A stretch of DNA of 64,000 nucleotides from Oligella ureolytica DSM 18253 (GCF_000373745.1 NZ_KB892280.1:1-64000), one strand, 5' to 3'; shown: positions 40,812 through 49,841, counted from the stretch's first letter. Notes: generated from the sequence alone by a model not told the origin. Made by a program: numbers and translations.

Positions 40812-41735
40812 ATGAACGACTTATTAAAAAAATACTTATTTGCCGATCGCAGCATCCGCATTCAAAGCGCCAATCTAAGCCAAACATGGCTTGATGGTCG
40901 TGAACACCAACACTATCCTAAAGTAATAGAAAATCTCTTAGGTGAGCTTTGTGCCGCCTCCGTATTATTATCCTCAAATATTAAATTTGATGGCAGCCTA
41001 GTTTTACAAATTCAAGGGGATGGTCCCATTGCTCTATTAGTGGTTGAATGTGATTCTGAGCTACGCGTTCGCGCTACCGTCAAGCTACGTCAAGAATTTG
41101 CTATCAAAGAAAACAGCAGCTTCCAGGAGCTGGTTAATCCCAATCGTAGCGGTCATTTTATGGTGATTTTGGATCTCAATGATCGCCAAGAAGGCCAACA
41201 AGCTTATCAAGGGATCGTTGCACTCGAAGGTAATAGTGTTGCCGAAGTATTAGAAAACTACATGCGCAACTCCGAGCAATTAGATACCTATATTCGTCTT
41301 GCTGCCAATGATGACAAAGCGACCGGGATTTTATTGCAACGCTTAGCCGTTACTGGTGGAATAGCCATTGACAAAGACAAAGCAGAAGAAAACTGGCAAA
41401 AAGCAGGTCATTTTGTTCAAACGATTACTCACGATGAACAACTTAAACTTTCCGAAGATGAATTAATTCATCGTTTATTCTGGGAAGAGCAACTTCTTAA
41501 AACCGAGGAAGATCATCCTATCCAATGGTACTGCAGCTGCAATCGCGAACGCGTTGCCGATATGCTTCGCATGTTAGGCACCGCCGAGATAGAATCCATT
41601 CTGAGCGAACGCGAAGAAATTGACGTCAGCTGCGACTATTGTGGCAAGCCATATAAATTTGATGCCATTGAATGCGCTCAACTTTTTGTCGATAAAAACA
41701 AGTTAAGCACACAAGAAAGCTCGTCTGAGCATTAA
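40812..41735 (+). CDS. hslO: Redox-regulated chaperone Hsp33
   Basis: 307 residues. The N-terminal Hsp33 fold is followed by the C-terminal zinc-binding redox switch with CSC at 241-243 and CDYC at 274-277, the four Cys that bind zinc when reduced and form disulfides under oxidative stress to activate the holdase. Cytoplasmic. Monocistronic with a strong terminator. Confidence 0.95.
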   Translation: MNDLLKKYLFADRSIRIQSANLSQTWLDGREHQHYPKVIENLLGELCAASVLLSSNIKFDGSLVLQIQGDGPIALLVVECDSELRVRATVKLRQEFAIKENSSFQELVNPNRSGHFMVILDLNDRQEGQQAYQGIVALEGNSVAEVLENYMRNSEQLDTYIRLAANDDKATGILLQRLAVTGGIAIDKDKAEENWQKAGHFVQTITHDEQLKLSEDELIHRLFWEEQLLKTEEDHPIQWYCSCNRERVADMLRMLGTAEIESILSEREEIDVSCDYCGKPYKFDAIECAQLFVDKNKLSTQESSSEH

Positions 41736-41758
41736 GAATTTAATGTATTCACCATAAG

Positions 41759-41788
41759 AAAGCCGAATCTTTAAGATTCGGCTTTTTT
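41759..41788 (+). terminator. Rho-independent terminator of hslO
   Basis: AAAGCCGAATC pairs with GATTCGGCTTT around 5 nt, followed on the plus strand by six T. Confidence 0.88.
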
Positions 41789-41851
41789 GTGGATGATTTG
41801 TCTGTATTTCTGTGTATTGTCTAAGCAGACATCAAACCTCATACTAAGCGT

Positions 41852-42865
41852 ATGAAAAGAACACAGCTTCCCTCCTCTCTGCACTCACAACACGGCAGTG
41901 CAATTATTGAGTTTTTAGTTACTGCATTGCCGGTACTACTCTTAGGTTTAGGCGCCACAGAAACCGCTCGCTGGTACATACACAAACAACACATACGCTT
42001 CGCCTTGCATGAAGCACAACGTATTGCTGCCGTCACACATGCAGAGCCAACCCAATTAATTACCGCTTTTGAGGAAGCTCTAAACCCTTTATTTGCTCCG
42101 GCAGGCCCATACGAGACTACCGAAGCTAGACGAGCGGCCTACCTACAAAATGTCAGCACAAGCACATCAATGCCGCCATGGCGCATTAGTATCATCTCAC
42201 CTAATGCTAAGCACTTCGAAGACTTCCAACAAGCTGATCTCGAAATTACTCAAAGCACCGGCTTTGCAGCAATTAACAATAACTACCAATTTGAACAGCA
42301 CCAAGAAAAGGCACTCGGTATACACTCTCAACAAACAATTTACCAAGCAAATATATTGAGCGTTCAATTGATTTACCCATACAAACCCTTGGTACCGGGA
42401 GTGAGCTCGTTGATGAAGCAGCTAAGCACATCAAGCAACTCAAGACTTAAACAATCCTATTATACTCATGGCTATCTACCGCTGGAGTTGACCGCCCACA
42501 TCTCAATGCAGTCGCATCCTGTCATGTGGCCTGCAGAATCAAGTGCAAAAATTGTCTATCATGAGCAGCTCATCGATAGTGATAACGCCAGCAACAGCCC
42601 TACCGCACCAGCAGACGGCAATGACCGCTGCGCAGGACTTTGGTGTATAGAAAGTAGCAGCGAGCAGCATACCGGAGGAGATTTAGGCGGGCACACCGAA
42701 TCACCTTCAACACAAAACCCCTACGAGTCGTATCAGCCGCCACAAAGCTCATCGCCACATGACACAAACTCTCCTAGCGACCAGCAAAATGCATGGGCTC
42801 CTGATAACACGGACAATGATCTGACTGATGACCCTCTGTGTGATACCAGCTTATGCTGTACTTAA
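41852..42865 (+). CDS. Orphan TadE-like membrane-anchored protein
   Basis: 337 residues. The N-terminus HGSAIIEFLVTALPVLLLG then ETARW is the TadE/TadG pseudopilin-like motif (short cytoplasmic head, one membrane helix, Glu just inside it). About 200 extracytoplasmic residues follow. The last ~90 residues are Ser/Pro/Asn/Gln-rich with Cys clusters (RCAGLWC and LCDTSLCC), likely a disordered, disulfide-bearing tail. TadE proteins normally act with a Tad (Flp pilus) secretion operon; no tad, cpa or flp gene is nearby. The function here is unknown. Confidence 0.65.
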   Translation: MKRTQLPSSLHSQHGSAIIEFLVTALPVLLLGLGATETARWYIHKQHIRFALHEAQRIAAVTHAEPTQLITAFEEALNPLFAPAGPYETTEARRAAYLQNVSTSTSMPPWRISIISPNAKHFEDFQQADLEITQSTGFAAINNNYQFEQHQEKALGIHSQQTIYQANILSVQLIYPYKPLVPGVSSLMKQLSTSSNSRLKQSYYTHGYLPLELTAHISMQSHPVMWPAESSAKIVYHEQLIDSDNASNSPTAPADGNDRCAGLWCIESSSEQHTGGDLGGHTESPSTQNPYESYQPPQSSSPHDTNSPSDQQNAWAPDNTDNDLTDDPLCDTSLCCT

Positions 42866-42974
42866 TAAAAATAGTGATACGTCCCTACTAATTAACCTGT
42901 ATAATTCACTATCCTAGTCCAATACGACACGTACTATCTAGCATCTTCCATACACATATATCCAAAGACATACC

Positions 42975-42988
42975 TTGATTTACATCAA
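42975..42988 (+). promoter_or_regulatory. FNR box upstream of fnr
   Basis: TTGATTTACATCAA matches the FNR/ANR consensus TTGAT-N4-ATCAA at all ten fixed positions. It lies 76 bp ahead of the fnr start, with possible -10 elements (TAAAAT near 43006, TACGAT near 43017), so Fnr probably controls its own gene. Confidence 0.82.
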
Positions 42989-43063
42989 AAATCTTAATTC
43001 TTTGTTAAAATAAGCTTACGATATATCAAACTAGTGATAACTAGTTTTTACAATAGGTGTGTC

Positions 43064-43792
43064 ATGTCTAAAACCATTCTTCTTGATGACAAGTCGGTGC
43101 ATTGTGATCAATGCATGAGCAATCATCTATGTATGCCCGCAGGTTTAAGCGCTCAAGAAACCGAAAAACTCACCGAGCTAGTAAAAGAACGTATTCGCAT
43201 CTCTAAAAATCAGACTCTTTTTACCTCAGGTTCGCCTTTTACTGCGATTTACAGTGTTCGCTCAGGTTCTATGAAAACTCAGCTTGAAAGCGAGGACGGT
43301 CATATTCAAATCACGAACTTCTCACTTCCCGGTGAGTTGGTCGGTTTGGATGGCATTGCTACACAAGTTCACTCTTCTTCTGCTGTCGCTTTAGAAGACA
43401 GTGAGGTCTGTGTGATTAGGTTAGAGGACTTAGATAAGCTTTCAAAATCCATTCCTGCCCTACAGGCACAATTACGCCATTTGATGGGTAATGAGATTAA
43501 TCGCTCTCACCGTATGGCTCTTACTCTCGGCTCTTTAAAGTCTGAGCAGCGCGTTGCCGCATTCATTCTAAATATGGTTGAGCGCCTTGGTCAATTAGGT
43601 TATTCATCAACCGAGTTTGTCCTGCGGATGACTCGAGAGGAAATCGGTATCTACCTAGGGCTTACACTAGAGACAGTCAGCCGACTACTCTCACGCTTTG
43701 CACGCGAGGGACTCATTGAGATCCAACAAAGAGAAGTAAAAATACTGGATCGTAATGGCCTACAAGCCTTAGTTAAAAAAGTTGAAAGTTAA
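43064..43792 (+). CDS. fnr: Fnr-type oxygen-sensing transcription regulator (Crp/Fnr family)
   Basis: 242 residues. An N-terminal Cys cluster (Cys14-X2-Cys17-X5-Cys23) with a fourth Cys at 116 fits the [4Fe-4S] ligands of Fnr/Anr. A cyclic-nucleotide-binding-like beta barrel, a dimer helix and a helix-turn-helix (EEIGIYLGLTLETVSRLLSRF region, with the E-x2-S-R recognition core) follow. I start at ATG 43064, preceded by AGGT; the frame is open 30 bp further. A perfect FNR box upstream and a near-perfect one ahead of ccoN suggest that it autoregulates and controls the adjacent cbb3 oxidase genes. Confidence 0.93.
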   Translation: MSKTILLDDKSVHCDQCMSNHLCMPAGLSAQETEKLTELVKERIRISKNQTLFTSGSPFTAIYSVRSGSMKTQLESEDGHIQITNFSLPGELVGLDGIATQVHSSSAVALEDSEVCVIRLEDLDKLSKSIPALQAQLRHLMGNEINRSHRMALTLGSLKSEQRVAAFILNMVERLGQLGYSSTEFVLRMTREEIGIYLGLTLETVSRLLSRFAREGLIEIQQREVKILDRNGLQALVKKVES

Positions 43793-43807
43793 AAGTTAGA
43801 ATTAAAT

Positions 43808-43850
43808 AAATAAAGACCTTTTAGTTTCATAAACTAAAAGGTCTTTATTT
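43808..43850. terminator. Bidirectional terminator between fnr and ccoH
   Basis: A perfect 20-bp inverted repeat with a 3-nt loop, T-rich at both ends, lies between the two convergent genes and abuts the ccoH stop codon. Confidence 0.85.
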
Positions 43851-44150
43851 TTATTCCTTATCCTGCTTAAACTGCTCTCGCAAATGCTCAGGAATCGGTC
43901 TATCGACAGCTGGCTTAAAACTAGACTGATCGATTGCGCCACTTCGTGTCGTCATTAAGCCTTGACGATTTTGCTGATTCACTAATGGCGTATCTTTGTG
44001 CTGAGTAAAGGCAAGATAAATAGTAATGGCACAACCAACAATGACAATCGCCGGACCGGCCATCAGTAACCATGGCCAACGATGCTTATACCACGGTCCA
44101 CTGGTGTCCTGTTCTGTAGAGTTTGATTGACTTACTTCTTTTAATGACAT
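43851..44150 (-). CDS. ccoH: Short CcoH/FixH-like membrane protein
   Basis: 99 residues. PWYKHRWPWLLMAGPAIVIVG (one membrane helix, about 19-48; motif shown nearly whole) is the FixH/CcoH N-terminus of beta-proteobacteria. Full FixH proteins run to 150-200 residues with a periplasmic beta domain; here only ~45 residues follow the helix and that domain is missing. The usual ADDYYKQGL after the helix reads VNQQNRQGL. CcoH helps assemble the cbb3 oxidase and contacts CcoI. It follows ccoG by 13 bp. Confidence 0.7.
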   Translation of the reverse strand: MSLKEVSQSNSTEQDTSGPWYKHRWPWLLMAGPAIVIVGCAITIYLAFTQHKDTPLVNQQNRQGLMTTRSGAIDQSSFKPAVDRPIPEHLREQFKQDKE

Positions 44151-44163
44151 AAAAACACCTTAA

Positions 44164-45714
44164 CTATTTGGGCACAAAGAAACTACTTGATTTATCAATG
44201 GTTAGCTCTTTGCCTTCGTCAATGCTGCGAACATTAAAGTCCATATCATAGCGACCGACATCATTACCCTCTACGGGTGTACGTACAACCACTGGAATCC
44301 ACTGATTAGTTCTTGGCGATACCATGGTGATATTTGAACCAGAGTTATCAAGATCCACTTCTAGAGAGCTTAGACCATCAGCTTCTGCATCAATCGCAAA
44401 CTGGCGTGTCTCAGGACTCATATTAACCAATAACACACGATAAACGTTTTCGTAGTAACCACCCGGCACTTCTCGTCCTAAGGAGTTACGGTCGCGAACC
44501 ACATCGAAACGCAATTCATTGCGTAAAGCAAGAGAGGTAACAATACCCGTAATGAAAATCACTAGCAAGGTTAAGTATACTAAAGTGCGTGGTTTAAATA
44601 AACGCTTGCGCTCTTCTTTTTTGCTTAAACCCATTGAGATACTATTCTCAGACGTGTAGCGAATTAGGCCTTTCGGATAATTCATCTTTTCCATAACATC
44701 ATCACAGGCATCAATACAGGCTCCACAACCGATACACATATACTGTAAACCATTACGAATATCAATACCGGTCGGGCAAACTTGGACACAGAGCGTACAG
44801 TCTATACAATCACCAAGCCCTAACTCGGTTGGGTCTGCTTTTTTAGAACGCTTACCTCGAGGCTCACCACGCTTCTGATCATAGGTAACAATCATCGTAT
44901 CAGCATCCACCATCACACTCTGAAAGCGTGCATAGGGGCACATATAACGGCACACATTTTCTCGTAAGAAGCCGGCCGCAATCCAACAGAAACCGCCATA
45001 AAGGAAGATCCAAAACCATTCCCAGAAGCTAAGTTCTAATTTCAAGAGACTTGGGAAGAGCTCACGTATTGGCGAGAAATAAGCAACAAAAGTAAAGCCT
45101 GTCCAGAAACCGACCAAAAGCCATAAAACGTGTTTGGTCGTTTTAATGCGGAATTTACGGGGGCTCATCGGTTCTTCGTCAAGGCGCATACGCTGCATGC
45201 GGTCACCCTCAACCCACTTCTCGATATGCATAAAGATTTCGGTATAAACCGTCTGCGGACAGGCGTAGCCACAGAAAAGCCGCCCTGCTATTGCGGTAAA
45301 TAAGAAAAGCCCGTAAGCCGAAACAATTAAAATAATTGCCAAATAAAATACGTCTTGAGGCCAAAGAACAAGACCAAAAAAATAGAACTTACGCTCTACT
45401 AAATCAAAAAGAACAATTTGACGACCATCCCAGTTTAACCACGGCAACCCATAAAAAAGAATTTGTGTAAACCAGATCATAGCAACGCGCCAGTTATTAA
45501 ATCGGCCTTTAACCGAGCGCATATAAATCTTTTGTGATAGGTCGACAAACTCGATTTCATTTTCATCGAGACTTGTTGGAATATGGCCTGCCGCGACTGT
45601 TTTAGGTTTAGGCCTAGGTCTTGTTTGATCTATTTTTTTTGTGGGTTGTGGCGGCTGCCATTCAGGTGCTTCCTGAGAGTTTTCAGGAATGCTAGGAGAT
45701 TTTTTTTCGCTCAT
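44164..45714 (-). CDS. ccoG: Cytochrome c oxidase accessory protein CcoG (polyferredoxin)
   Basis: 516 residues. Several N-terminal membrane helices (about 75-260, including GRLFCGYACPQTVYTEIF) are followed by two [4Fe-4S] binding clusters, CIDCTLCVQVCPTG and CIGCGACIDACDDVM, then another membrane helix and a periplasmic Ig-like C-terminal domain. CcoG/RdxA/FixG is thought to reduce Cu(II) for cbb3 oxidase assembly. The start has a promoter at 45763-45791 upstream. Confidence 0.93.
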   Translation of the reverse strand: MSEKKSPSIPENSQEAPEWQPPQPTKKIDQTRPRPKPKTVAAGHIPTSLDENEIEFVDLSQKIYMRSVKGRFNNWRVAMIWFTQILFYGLPWLNWDGRQIVLFDLVERKFYFFGLVLWPQDVFYLAIILIVSAYGLFLFTAIAGRLFCGYACPQTVYTEIFMHIEKWVEGDRMQRMRLDEEPMSPRKFRIKTTKHVLWLLVGFWTGFTFVAYFSPIRELFPSLLKLELSFWEWFWIFLYGGFCWIAAGFLRENVCRYMCPYARFQSVMVDADTMIVTYDQKRGEPRGKRSKKADPTELGLGDCIDCTLCVQVCPTGIDIRNGLQYMCIGCGACIDACDDVMEKMNYPKGLIRYTSENSISMGLSKKEERKRLFKPRTLVYLTLLVIFITGIVTSLALRNELRFDVVRDRNSLGREVPGGYYENVYRVLLVNMSPETRQFAIDAEADGLSSLEVDLDNSGSNITMVSPRTNQWIPVVVRTPVEGNDVGRYDMDFNVRSIDEGKELTIDKSSSFFVPK

Positions 45715-45762
45715 AATATATCACTCGAAATTATGAAATTATGTATAACGTATACATTATTT

Positions 45763-45791
45763 ATTATAAACGCATATATCATGGATTACAA
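45763..45791 (-). promoter_or_regulatory. Putative sigma-70 promoter of ccoGH, with a dyad downstream
   Basis: On the minus strand TTGTAA, 17 bp, then a perfect TATAAT. Just downstream, at 45741-45757, ATGTATA-acg-TATACAT is a perfect 7-bp dyad at the transcription start, which could be an operator. Confidence 0.5.
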
Positions 45792-45809
45792 AGACATACA
45801 TCACAGATC

Positions 45810-45844
45810 AAAAAGCATACATAATAAAGCTAAAAAGCATACAT
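45810..45844. repeat. Two direct copies of a 13-bp motif upstream of ccoG
   Basis: AAAAAGCATACAT occurs at 45810-45822 and 45832-45844, one every 22 bp (two helical turns), with a related GACATACATCA just before. The 298-bp gap 45715-46012 otherwise holds the ccoG promoter and a hairpin, and no gene. Confidence 0.55.
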
Positions 45845-45891
45845 CAAACACTACATGCACATACAATATAAATGTGTACACCACATATTAT

Positions 45892-45927
45892 AACAGCCCA
45901 ACTCTCCTAATGGACAATTGGGCTGTT
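45892..45927 (-). terminator. Hairpin downstream of ccoP
   Basis: AACAGCCCAA pairs with TTGGGCTGTT around 16 nt, about 85 bp after the ccoP stop. On the minus strand TTATAATATG follows, a weak T tract. Confidence 0.5.
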
Positions 45928-46012
45928 GATGAGATCCGCTGTTTTAAACACAACCGCGTCAAGTTAAGACACTAACTTTTATCAGAGTCATTAAATTAAA
46001 CTACATAATGAA

Positions 46013-46933
46013 TCATTTATTGTTAGATAAACCCCAAACATAAGCGGTTAAAACATCAATCTGTTCAGGTGTTAAATAGTCTTTTTGTGGAGGCATAATA
46101 TTCATACGACCTTCCATAATGGTGCGAACAATTGCGGCATGAGACGAACTACCTAACCAGATATCATCAGTTAAGTTAGGAGCACCGAGCATCTGATTAC
46201 CCTTAGCGTCCACACCATGACAGGCCACACAAACAACGCCAAACTGCTGCTGTCCCTTGGCAATAAGCGTGGCATCAGCACTCAATCCCGACAATGAACG
46301 AACATAATGAGCAATCGCATTAGCGTTAGCATTTTGTTCGCCGGCAGTGTCACCTAGAGCACCACCTAAAGGCGCCATGATACCTACACGTCCATTAGTA
46401 ATGACATTATGAATATACTCAGGCGTATCGCCACCCAACCAATCATTGTCGGTTAAGTTAGGAAAGTCCGTTGATCCTCTAGCATCAGAACCATGACACT
46501 GAGCACATGTATTTAAGAATAAACGCTCACCAATTAAACGAGCTTCAGGATCTTTTGCAAGGTCCTCAGTAGTCATCCCCTCAAAACGGGCATAAACCGG
46601 CGCAATCGCTTCACGTAATTGTTGCTGGTTTTGGACGACCTGCTCAGCCGCACTCCAACCTCTTAAACCGCCCCAACTACCCAATGCCGGGTATAAAACC
46701 ATGATACCAATACCAATGACACTAAGGCCTAGGTACATAACAATCCACCAACGAGGTAGCGGATGGTTTAGCTCCCTAATACCATCCCATTCATGTCCGG
46801 TATCTTCGGTAACAACAGTTTTTTGCCCTAGCCATGAACGCTGAGTCCATAACAACCACAGTACAAAAACTACACCTAAGATTGAAATGATCGTGACCCA
46901 GGCACTCCAGCCACTATTAACAAAATCACCCAT
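46013..46933 (-). CDS. ccoP: cbb3-type cytochrome c oxidase subunit III (dihaem CcoP)
   Basis: 306 residues. Two N-terminal membrane helices precede two c-type haem sites, CAQCHG and CVACHG, each with a downstream Met ligand region (IMAPLGG and NIMPPQK). CcoP relays electrons to CcoO and CcoN. The start ATG 46933 overlaps the ccoQ stop in ATGGGTGA; the frame is open 24 bp further but coupling favours this start. Last gene of ccoNOQP. Confidence 0.95.
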   Translation of the reverse strand: MGDFVNSGWSAWVTIISILGVVFVLWLLWTQRSWLGQKTVVTEDTGHEWDGIRELNHPLPRWWIVMYLGLSVIGIGIMVLYPALGSWGGLRGWSAAEQVVQNQQQLREAIAPVYARFEGMTTEDLAKDPEARLIGERLFLNTCAQCHGSDARGSTDFPNLTDNDWLGGDTPEYIHNVITNGRVGIMAPLGGALGDTAGEQNANANAIAHYVRSLSGLSADATLIAKGQQQFGVVCVACHGVDAKGNQMLGAPNLTDDIWLGSSSHAAIVRTIMEGRMNIMPPQKDYLTPEQIDVLTAYVWGLSNNK

Positions 46934-47111
46934 GATCCTTGTCCTTGCGCTGTTCATCAGCGCTTAAATTTATTTCGTCCTCTAGACTAAACGGTAGTTG
47001 AGCCGCTTCGTCATTATCTTTGCGGCGTTGCTTAGAAAAAGCCCACCATACAATTCCGAAAAAAACAATGATTGCGAGAATAGTCGCAATACCGTTAAGC
47101 GTGCCCAACAT
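46926..47111 (-). CDS. ccoQ: cbb3-type oxidase subunit CcoQ
   Basis: 61 residues: one membrane helix (about 5-26, TILAIIVFFGIVWWAF) and a charged cytoplasmic tail, as in CcoQ/FixQ, which stabilises CcoP in the oxidase. It sits between ccoO and ccoP as usual. Confidence 0.88.
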   Translation of the reverse strand: MLGTLNGIATILAIIVFFGIVWWAFSKQRRKDNDEAAQLPFSLEDEINLSADEQRKDKDHG

Positions 47112-47131
47112 CTGTTTAGCTCCTATCCCAA

Positions 47132-47815
47132 TTACTCTGCATCAGCGACAGTATCACGCTGACGCCATGCATTCATATAACCAACACCTAAACTCTGAAG
47201 ATAGGCAACAACCGCATCTTCTTCAGTTTTACCGACTAAAAGATTTGGTGCGTTAGCAATCTCTTCTTCGGTATACATAGGCTTATTATCGTGGTGATTA
47301 CCTAACCAGTTAAGCGCTCTCATACGAGCCTGAACATCGTGGTGCTCTACACTCTTGTGCTGCAACCAAGTATAGGCAGGCATATTAGACTCAGCCACAA
47401 CATCACGGGGGTTACGTAAATGAACACGATGCCATTCGTCTGAATAACGACCTCCAACACGAGCTAAGTCAGGACCCATGCGACGAGAACCCCATAGGTG
47501 AGGATAATCATACACAGTCTCGCCCGCCTCAGAGTAAGGACCATAACGGTGCACATCAGAACTAAGCAAACGGATTTGCTGTGTATGACAGCCTACACAC
47601 CCCTCTTTGATGTAAATATCACGACCGATCAACTCTAATGGTTGGTGAGGTTTCACACCTGGCGAAGGCTCGGTCGTTGAGTGCTGGTGGAACAATGGAA
47701 TAATTTGCACTAGACCTGACACTGCTACCGTTAAAAAAGTACAAGTAATCAGTAGCGGCAGATTTCTCTCAAGCATCCCATGAGAGAAAAACTTAACTTT
47801 TTTATCATCAGACAT
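47132..47815 (-). CDS. ccoO: cbb3-type cytochrome c oxidase subunit II (monohaem CcoO)
   Basis: 227 residues. One N-terminal membrane helix (about 18-42) is followed by a c-type haem domain with CVGCH at 73-77 and the Met ligand in SNMPAYTWL. The conserved RYGPYSEAGE and GPDLARVGGRYSDEWH segments are present. Receives electrons from CcoP. 24 bp after ccoN. Confidence 0.96.
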   Translation of the reverse strand: MSDDKKVKFFSHGMLERNLPLLITCTFLTVAVSGLVQIIPLFHQHSTTEPSPGVKPHQPLELIGRDIYIKEGCVGCHTQQIRLLSSDVHRYGPYSEAGETVYDYPHLWGSRRMGPDLARVGGRYSDEWHRVHLRNPRDVVAESNMPAYTWLQHKSVEHHDVQARMRALNWLGNHHDNKPMYTEEEIANAPNLLVGKTEEDAVVAYLQSLGVGYMNAWRQRDTVADAE

Positions 47816-47839
47816 TTTTAAAAACCCTTTATCTTTATA

Positions 47840-49312
47840 TTATGCTTTCGCTGGTTCGGCTGCAGGAGCAGACGCTGTATTGCTGTAACCAGGCATAGGA
47901 ACCGGCGGATTAACACCAACACGACCACGAATGGTAGCTATGGTATTGAAGAGCATAATGACAATACCCGTCAAGAATAAGCCACCACCAATAGCACGCA
48001 TAATTAATAAGACTTTCTTAGAAGCCAATGCCTGAACAAAGCTATAAGTTAACGTGCCGTCAGCTTCGATAGAACGCCACATCAAGCCTTCCATCACACC
48101 AGCAATCCACATAGAGGCAATGTATAAAACGATACCAATAGTAGCCAACCAGAAGTGCAACTCAACTAATGATTTTTTGTACATGCCGTCACGACCCCAT
48201 AAACGCGGAATCATGTAGTAGAGAGAACCAAAGGAAATCATGGCAACCCAACCCAATGCACCTGAATGCACGTGCGCTACTGTCCACTCGGTATAGTGTG
48301 ATAGTGCGTTAACCGTGCGAATTGCCATCATTGAACCTTCAAAGGTAGACATACCGTAGAAAGATAATGAAACTACCAAGAACTTCAAGACTGGGTCTGT
48401 TCTAAGCTTATGCCATGCTCCAGACAAGGTCATAATACCGTTAATCATACCGCCCCAAGATGGTGCTAATAAGATTAAGGAGAACAACATACCTAAACTC
48501 TGCGTCCAGTCTGGTAATGAAGTGTATAACAAGTGGTGAGGACCAGCCCACATATATGTAAAGATGAGAGCCCAGAAGTGAACAATCGATAAACGATAAG
48601 AGTAAATTGGACGTTCAGCTTGTTTAGGAACGAAATAATACATCATCCCTAAGAAACTGGTCGTTAAGAAGAAACCTACTGCATTATGACCATACCACCA
48701 CTGTGCCATCGCGTCTTGAACACCGGCGTAGTAAGAGTAAGACTTGGCTAAACTCCAAGGCACCTCCAGGTTGTTCACAATATGCAACATAGCAATGGTA
48801 ATGATATAAGCACCGTAGAACCAGTTTGCCACATAAATATGCTTAGTACGACGCTTAGCGACGGTACCGAAGAACACAACAGCATAAGATACCCAAACAA
48901 TTGTAATGAGAATATCTAATAACCATTCTGTTTCAGCATATTCTTTTGTGGATGTATAACCCATCGAAAAAGAGATAGCAGCAGCAGCCCAAATAAACAT
49001 CCAAGCCCAGAAGGTGAATGCAGCTAATCTAGGTGCAAACAGCGTCGTGTGACAGGTACGCTGAACCACATAGTATGAGGTTGCAAATAGCGCGCTACCA
49101 CCAAAAGCAAAAATCACCAAGTTTGTATGAACAGGACGCAAGCGACCATATCCAAAAAACTCATTGAAACTTAACTCCGGAAATACCAGTTGGGTAGCGA
49201 TAAAAACTCCCATCCCCATACCTAGTACACCCCAGATAACCGTCGCGATCGTGAACTGTCGAACGACCTTATAATTAAAGGTTTCCGACCCAATCACATT
49301 TTGAGTACTCAT
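47840..49312 (-). CDS. ccoN: cbb3-type cytochrome c oxidase catalytic subunit I (CcoN)
   Basis: 490 residues with about 12 membrane helices. Haem and copper ligands are visible: the His in [24 protein letters not shown] with the CuB-side His, the [14 protein letters not shown] pair, and [13 protein letters not shown]. It reduces O2 with high affinity at low oxygen. A strong AGGAAGG precedes the ATG. The promoter region upstream holds an FNR-type box. Confidence 0.97.
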   Translation of the reverse strand: MSTQNVIGSETFNYKVVRQFTIATVIWGVLGMGMGVFIATQLVFPELSFNEFFGYGRLRPVHTNLVIFAFGGSALFATSYYVVQRTCHTTLFAPRLAAFTFWAWMFIWAAAAISFSMGYTSTKEYAETEWLLDILITIVWVSYAVVFFGTVAKRRTKHIYVANWFYGAYIITIAMLHIVNNLEVPWSLAKSYSYYAGVQDAMAQWWYGHNAVGFFLTTSFLGMMYYFVPKQAERPIYSYRLSIVHFWALIFTYMWAGPHHLLYTSLPDWTQSLGMLFSLILLAPSWGGMINGIMTLSGAWHKLRTDPVLKFLVVSLSFYGMSTFEGSMMAIRTVNALSHYTEWTVAHVHSGALGWVAMISFGSLYYMIPRLWGRDGMYKKSLVELHFWLATIGIVLYIASMWIAGVMEGLMWRSIEADGTLTYSFVQALASKKVLLIMRAIGGGLFLTGIVIMLFNTIATIRGRVGVNPPVPMPGYSNTASAPAAEPAKA

Positions 49313-49623
49313 AGTACCTTCCTCTTTAAAAACAAAAACTTATTACTGCTATGTAAATCGTATTGTGAACTTATCACGTCAAAGCTAGCTTAATAAGAGC
49401 GAAACAAACTGCTTTGTAACAAAAATTTAGTGTTAATTACCACTTATATTACTACAAAAAAGCTGCTTTTTGTAGATTGCTTTCCGCCCCAAGCTGAGCA
49501 AATCAATCATTTGAACGTGATATTAACTCAAATAGAAATGACTTTTATTTTATTTTTCATTGAAAGTTGATTTAATTCAAATCACTTTATTATTATTTTA
49601 TGTTTTAACGAAACATCGCTAAA
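49313..49623. other. 311-bp gap between ccoS and ccoN: control region of ccoNOQP
   Basis: No gene seen. It holds an FNR-type box at 49567-49580, an inverted repeat at 49452-49475 (CTACAAAAA / TTTTTGTAG around 6 nt) that may be an attenuator or leader hairpin, and the ccoN ribosome binding site. Confidence 0.6.
49567..49580 (-). promoter_or_regulatory. FNR-type box upstream of ccoNOQP
   Basis: On the minus strand TTGAATTAAATCAA matches TTGAT-N4-ATCAA with one mismatch. It lies 255 bp ahead of ccoN and 44 bp after the ccoS stop codon. No convincing -10 sits at exact class II spacing (TAAAAT is close), so the role is inferred from the gene set. Confidence 0.55.
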
Positions 49624-49812
49624 TTACTTATTTGCCTGCTCATCACGCTCATTGCTAACCAAATGACTTGTATTGTCATCATCCAACAGAATTGAATCAC
49701 CTTTTTCATCAATATCATCATATTGGCCCTTAAAAATAGCCCAATATAAAAAATAACTGATAAAGGCAATAAAGCCCACAGCGAGCGAGCCAAGAATCAT
49801 ATAGATTTTCAT
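49624..49812 (-). CDS. ccoS: cbb3-type oxidase assembly protein CcoS
   Basis: 62 residues: one N-terminal membrane helix, then FKGQYDDIDEKGDSILLDDD, the family signature (G-Q-F-D-D-L...I-L-x-D-D). CcoS is needed for haem b and copper insertion into the oxidase. It follows the stripped ccoI by 29 bp, the normal ccoI-ccoS order. Confidence 0.88.
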   Translation of the reverse strand: MKIYMILGSLAVGFIAFISYFLYWAIFKGQYDDIDEKGDSILLDDDNTSHLVSNERDEQANK

Positions 49813-49841
49813 AGTGCTTTTACCTTTGGTGTTCGTACTTT

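Noticed and set aside
43064-43792. Crp (cAMP receptor) instead of Fnr
   Set aside because: The N-terminal Cys cluster and Cys116 fit Fnr, and a perfect FNR box lies upstream.
45583-45975. Plus-strand frame of 130 codons over the ccoG start
   Set aside because: Mostly antisense to ccoG and an AT-rich repeat region; biased Tyr/Thr/His composition, no domain.
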